From Rhizobiales bacterium CCH10-E5 (GTDB lineage: Bacteria; Pseudomonadota; Alphaproteobacteria; Rhizobiales; Beijerinckiaceae), in contig LSIG01000065.1 in the NCBI GenBank assembly GCA_001556125.1, positions 1-14,505 of the forward strand: 14,505 bases of DNA, written 5' to 3'. Shown here piece by piece: positions 12,643 to 14,505 of this stretch. Positions within the stretch are counted from its first letter, which is position 1. Each line of letters starts with the position of its first letter. Made by a program: the position numbers and the translations under genes. The notes under the pieces were generated by a model that saw only the letters and a program-made list of their open reading frames with translations, ran no database searches and was not told the origin of the DNA.

Positions 12643-13289
12643 TCAGACCCAGCGAGACGCTTCGTCTTCGGTCGGCATGCGTCCGTCAGGCGTGAGCTGG
12701 TCGATCGTGTCGGGGAGGCTTTGGCTCAGTTCTGACAGGACCTCGTCGTAGGGACGTCCCGTTTCACTTGCCAAGGACTGCAATGTGTCGCGTCCAATTG
12801 CACCTTCCAGCTCGGCCGGGCCGATGGCGCGATTGGGACCACGACCCACCCAAGAATCGGCCGTATCGCCGTAGCCGGTCTGCTGCAGCCGCCTCATCAG
12901 GTCGCCGAGACCGCCATTCACGAGCGTGCCGGCCGCTGCGCCGCCGAGCACGCCGCCCAAACCGCCCGCAGCAGATCGCCGAGACCGCCGCCGCCTCCCG
13001 TCGGCCGCCCTGCCGCGCCGCCGAAGAGGCCGCCGAGAAGGTTCCCGAGCCCGCCGCCTCTAGGCGAGCCCGCGGTCTCGCCCGGGGGCTCGCGGCTTCC
13101 GCCCGGCGCGCGGTCTCCCGTAGCAGGCCCCGGTGGACGGCCGTCCGGTGTCCGGCCCAGCATGTCCGCAAGGCGGCCCTTGCCCTGGTAAGTCCGATAG
13201 GCGAGCAGAGCAAGCAATGCGAGCGTGAGCGGGGAAGTCCCGCCGCGGCCGGCCTGATTGCCACCGAAGATGTTGTCGAGCAAACCCAC
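12643..13289 (-). pseudogene. YidB/DUF937-family protein, frameshifted
   Basis: The N-terminal frame starts at ATG 13289 with AAGGAGA upstream and reads MGLLDNIFGG, a hydrophobic LTLALLALLAYRTYQGKG, then a long Gly/Pro-rich linker and GGLGDLL. The C-terminal frame carries GGVLGGAAAGTLVNGGLGDL, SWVGRGPNRAIGP and GRPYDEVLSELSQSLPD, the conserved DUF937 end. The two are in different frames and meet within a G/C-rich repeat at about 12955-12985. One base missing (or two extra) would explain it, and restoring it gives a protein of about 215 residues. It may be a true inactivation or a sequencing slip in GC-rich sequence. The family's role is not well known. It lies 264 bases downstream of the CDF gene on the same strand. 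Confidence 0.8.
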
Positions 13290-13424
13290 GGCTGTCGTCT
13301 CCTTGGATCACCGCAGGACAACGAGGCCCCGAAGGGAAAGTTGCAGGCCGTGCAGATTTCACGACGGCTGCTCGCGTATTCTGGCGCCGGAGAACGGCCC
13401 AGAGAAGAGACTGCCGCGGGGATT

Positions 13425-13553
13425 TCATCTGGTGCCCTTTGCTCTGCGGGACAGGCGATCCTCGAGCGCGTGCATCGCCATTTTCCAGACGGATCCCGCC
13501 TGCTCCGGGTCCCATAGCTCTCCGGGGTGGGAGCGGCTCGCTGCATGGCGTGA
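13425..13553 (-). other. Protein-like open frame directly after the CDF stop codon
   Basis: Reading on in the frame of the CDF gene past its TGA, the minus strand gives 42 sense codons ending at TGA 13425-13427. They include GELWDPEQAGSVWKMAMHAL and EDRLSRRAKG, which have the look of a real amphipathic protein end. There is no usable start before the internal Met codons. It could be the tail of a former gene or chance. The rest of 13290-13553 shows nothing I can support apart from the YidB-like ribosome-binding site. Confidence 0.25.
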
Positions 13554-14468
13554 TCAAACCCGCAGCACGGCCTCCTCGGCGCGCAAGGCCTCGTCCTCGA
13601 CCTGGATCGTGACGTGGTCGATGTTGAAGCGCTCCTTCATGAGCTGGCGCGCGGCCCGAAGCACCATCTTCGATTCCGCCATATCGCGGACGACGACATG
13701 GCCGCTCATGGCATCGATGCCCGAGGTGATCGTCCAGACATGAAGCTCGTGCGCGGCGGTGACGCCGGGGATCTCGCGGAGGCCCGTCTCGAGAAGGCTC
13801 ATGTCGACCTCGGGCGGGGTGCCTTCCATGAGGATGTGCATGGCCTGTTTCAGAAGCCGCCAGGTCCGCGGCACGATGAAGAGGCCGATCCCGGCGCCAA
13901 TGATCGGGTCGGCGAGCGTCCAGCCGGTGAACATGATGACGAGGGCCGCGAGGATCACCCCGATCGAGCCCAGCATGTCGCTCAAGACCTCGAAATAGGC
14001 GCCCTGGACGTTGAGGCTCTCGGACGATCCGCCAGCGAGCAGCCGCATGCTGATTAGGTTGACGACGAGACCGACGGCCGCCACCGCCAGCATCGGCCCG
14101 GAGAGGATCTCGGGCGGGGCGAGGAAGCGCTTGTAGGCCTCGTAGAGGATGTAGACGGTCAAAAGCAGCAGCACGACGGCGTTGGCCAACGCTGAGAGGA
14201 TCTCCGTCCGGAGATAACCGTACGTCTTCTGCGGGGTCGCCGGCCGCTCGGCGAATCGGATGGCCAACAGCGCAAGGGCGAGCCCGCCGGCGTCAGTGAG
14301 CATGTGGGCCGCATCGGCGAGCAGCGCCAAGCTGCCCGTGATCAGGCCCCCGATCACCTCGGCCGCCATGTAGGCGACCGTTAGACCGAACGCCCAGGCG
14401 AGGCGGCTCCGGTGACGGCTTGCGGCGGAGCCGGAGCCGGAAACTGGTGCCTGACCCAGAGCGCTCAT
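13554..14468 (-). CDS. CzcD-like cation diffusion facilitator (heavy-metal efflux)
   Basis: Encodes 304 residues, normal for the family. Six membrane segments can be placed at roughly 25-45, 48-72, 92-112, 124-144, 158-180 and 184-200. Metal-site residues are in TM2 (ADAAHMLTD, His55 and Asp59) and TM5 (YFEVLSD, Glu160 and Asp164), the TM5 variant being the one seen in CzcD-type members. The C-terminal cytoplasmic domain (from about 215) has AAHELHVWTITSG and ends IDHVTIQVED, typical of the dimerising ferredoxin-like domain. It would export Zn(II), and perhaps Co(II) or Cd(II), from cytoplasm against protons; the metal cannot be fixed from sequence. The start at 14468 is preceded by a GGGGG run rather than a classical site. 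No metal regulator is in view. Confidence 0.93.
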   Translation of the reverse strand: MSALGQAPVSGSGSAASRHRSRLAWAFGLTVAYMAAEVIGGLITGSLALLADAAHMLTDAGGLALALLAIRFAERPATPQKTYGYLRTEILSALANAVVLLLLTVYILYEAYKRFLAPPEILSGPMLAVAAVGLVVNLISMRLLAGGSSESLNVQGAYFEVLSDMLGSIGVILAALVIMFTGWTLADPIIGAGIGLFIVPRTWRLLKQAMHILMEGTPPEVDMSLLETGLREIPGVTAAHELHVWTITSGIDAMSGHVVVRDMAESKMVLRAARQLMKERFNIDHVTIQVEDEALRAEEAVLRV

Positions 14469-14505
14469 ACCCCCGGCTGGTGGCCGGTCATTAATCGGAA
14501 TGGTG

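Noticed and set aside
12764..13546. 260-residue minus-strand open frame
   Set aside because: Alternative-frame shadow across the YidB-like gene and its upstream gap; highly Arg/Ala-rich with no motif.

Overview
The window is GC-rich and strongly G/C-ending in codon use. Its insertion sequences (IS3, IS110, IS256, IS66) and its KfrA-like, FtsH-like and short XRE proteins resemble those of Alphaproteobacteria, most likely a Hyphomicrobiales-type organism (rhizobia, Methylobacterium, Bosea and relatives). That placement is inference from protein character only; no rRNA or housekeeping marker is present. The content is accessory: plasmid, integrated plasmid or integrative element, bordered by transposon wreckage and, at the right, by more ordinary chromosomal-type genes.

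Layout. (1) 1-2544 is a nest of insertion sequences. A complete-looking IS110-type element (about 273-1925) sits inside an IS3-type transposase gene whose two halves rejoin exactly to restore a DD(35)E active site. The IS3 element in turn ends at 2318 inside the start of an IS256-type transposase gene. (2) 2613-4562 holds two plus-strand genes: an unrecognised 263-residue protein with a possibly leaderless start, and a divergent tyrosine recombinase-like protein. (3) 4566-5992 holds two minus-strand genes, a KfrA-like coiled-coil DNA-binding protein and a zinc-ribbon protein, separated by a 305-base gap rich in inverted repeats. (4) 6146-9862 is the most interesting block. A divergent promoter region with inverted repeats separates a small XRE regulator (plus) from a minus-strand gene set: a PD-(D/E)XK nuclease-like protein, a small helical protein, and a soluble FtsH-like AAA+/M41 zinc protease without membrane segments. 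The last two overlap by ATGA. (5) 9973-11562 is a large serine recombinase directly beside an IS66 tnpC gene broken at about 11631, a likely integration junction. (6) 12062-14468 has an IS66 tnpB scrap, a 42-residue membrane peptide missed by length filters, a frameshifted YidB/DUF937 gene and a CzcD-like cation efflux protein.

Working model (inference): blocks 2 to 5 are cargo plus mobility functions of a mobile element. The serine recombinase would do the integration, the KfrA-like protein would serve plasmid-type maintenance, and the nuclease/helical protein/FtsH-like protease set under an XRE regulator is a candidate defence or regulated-proteolysis module. No tRNA, rRNA or CRISPR array was seen.
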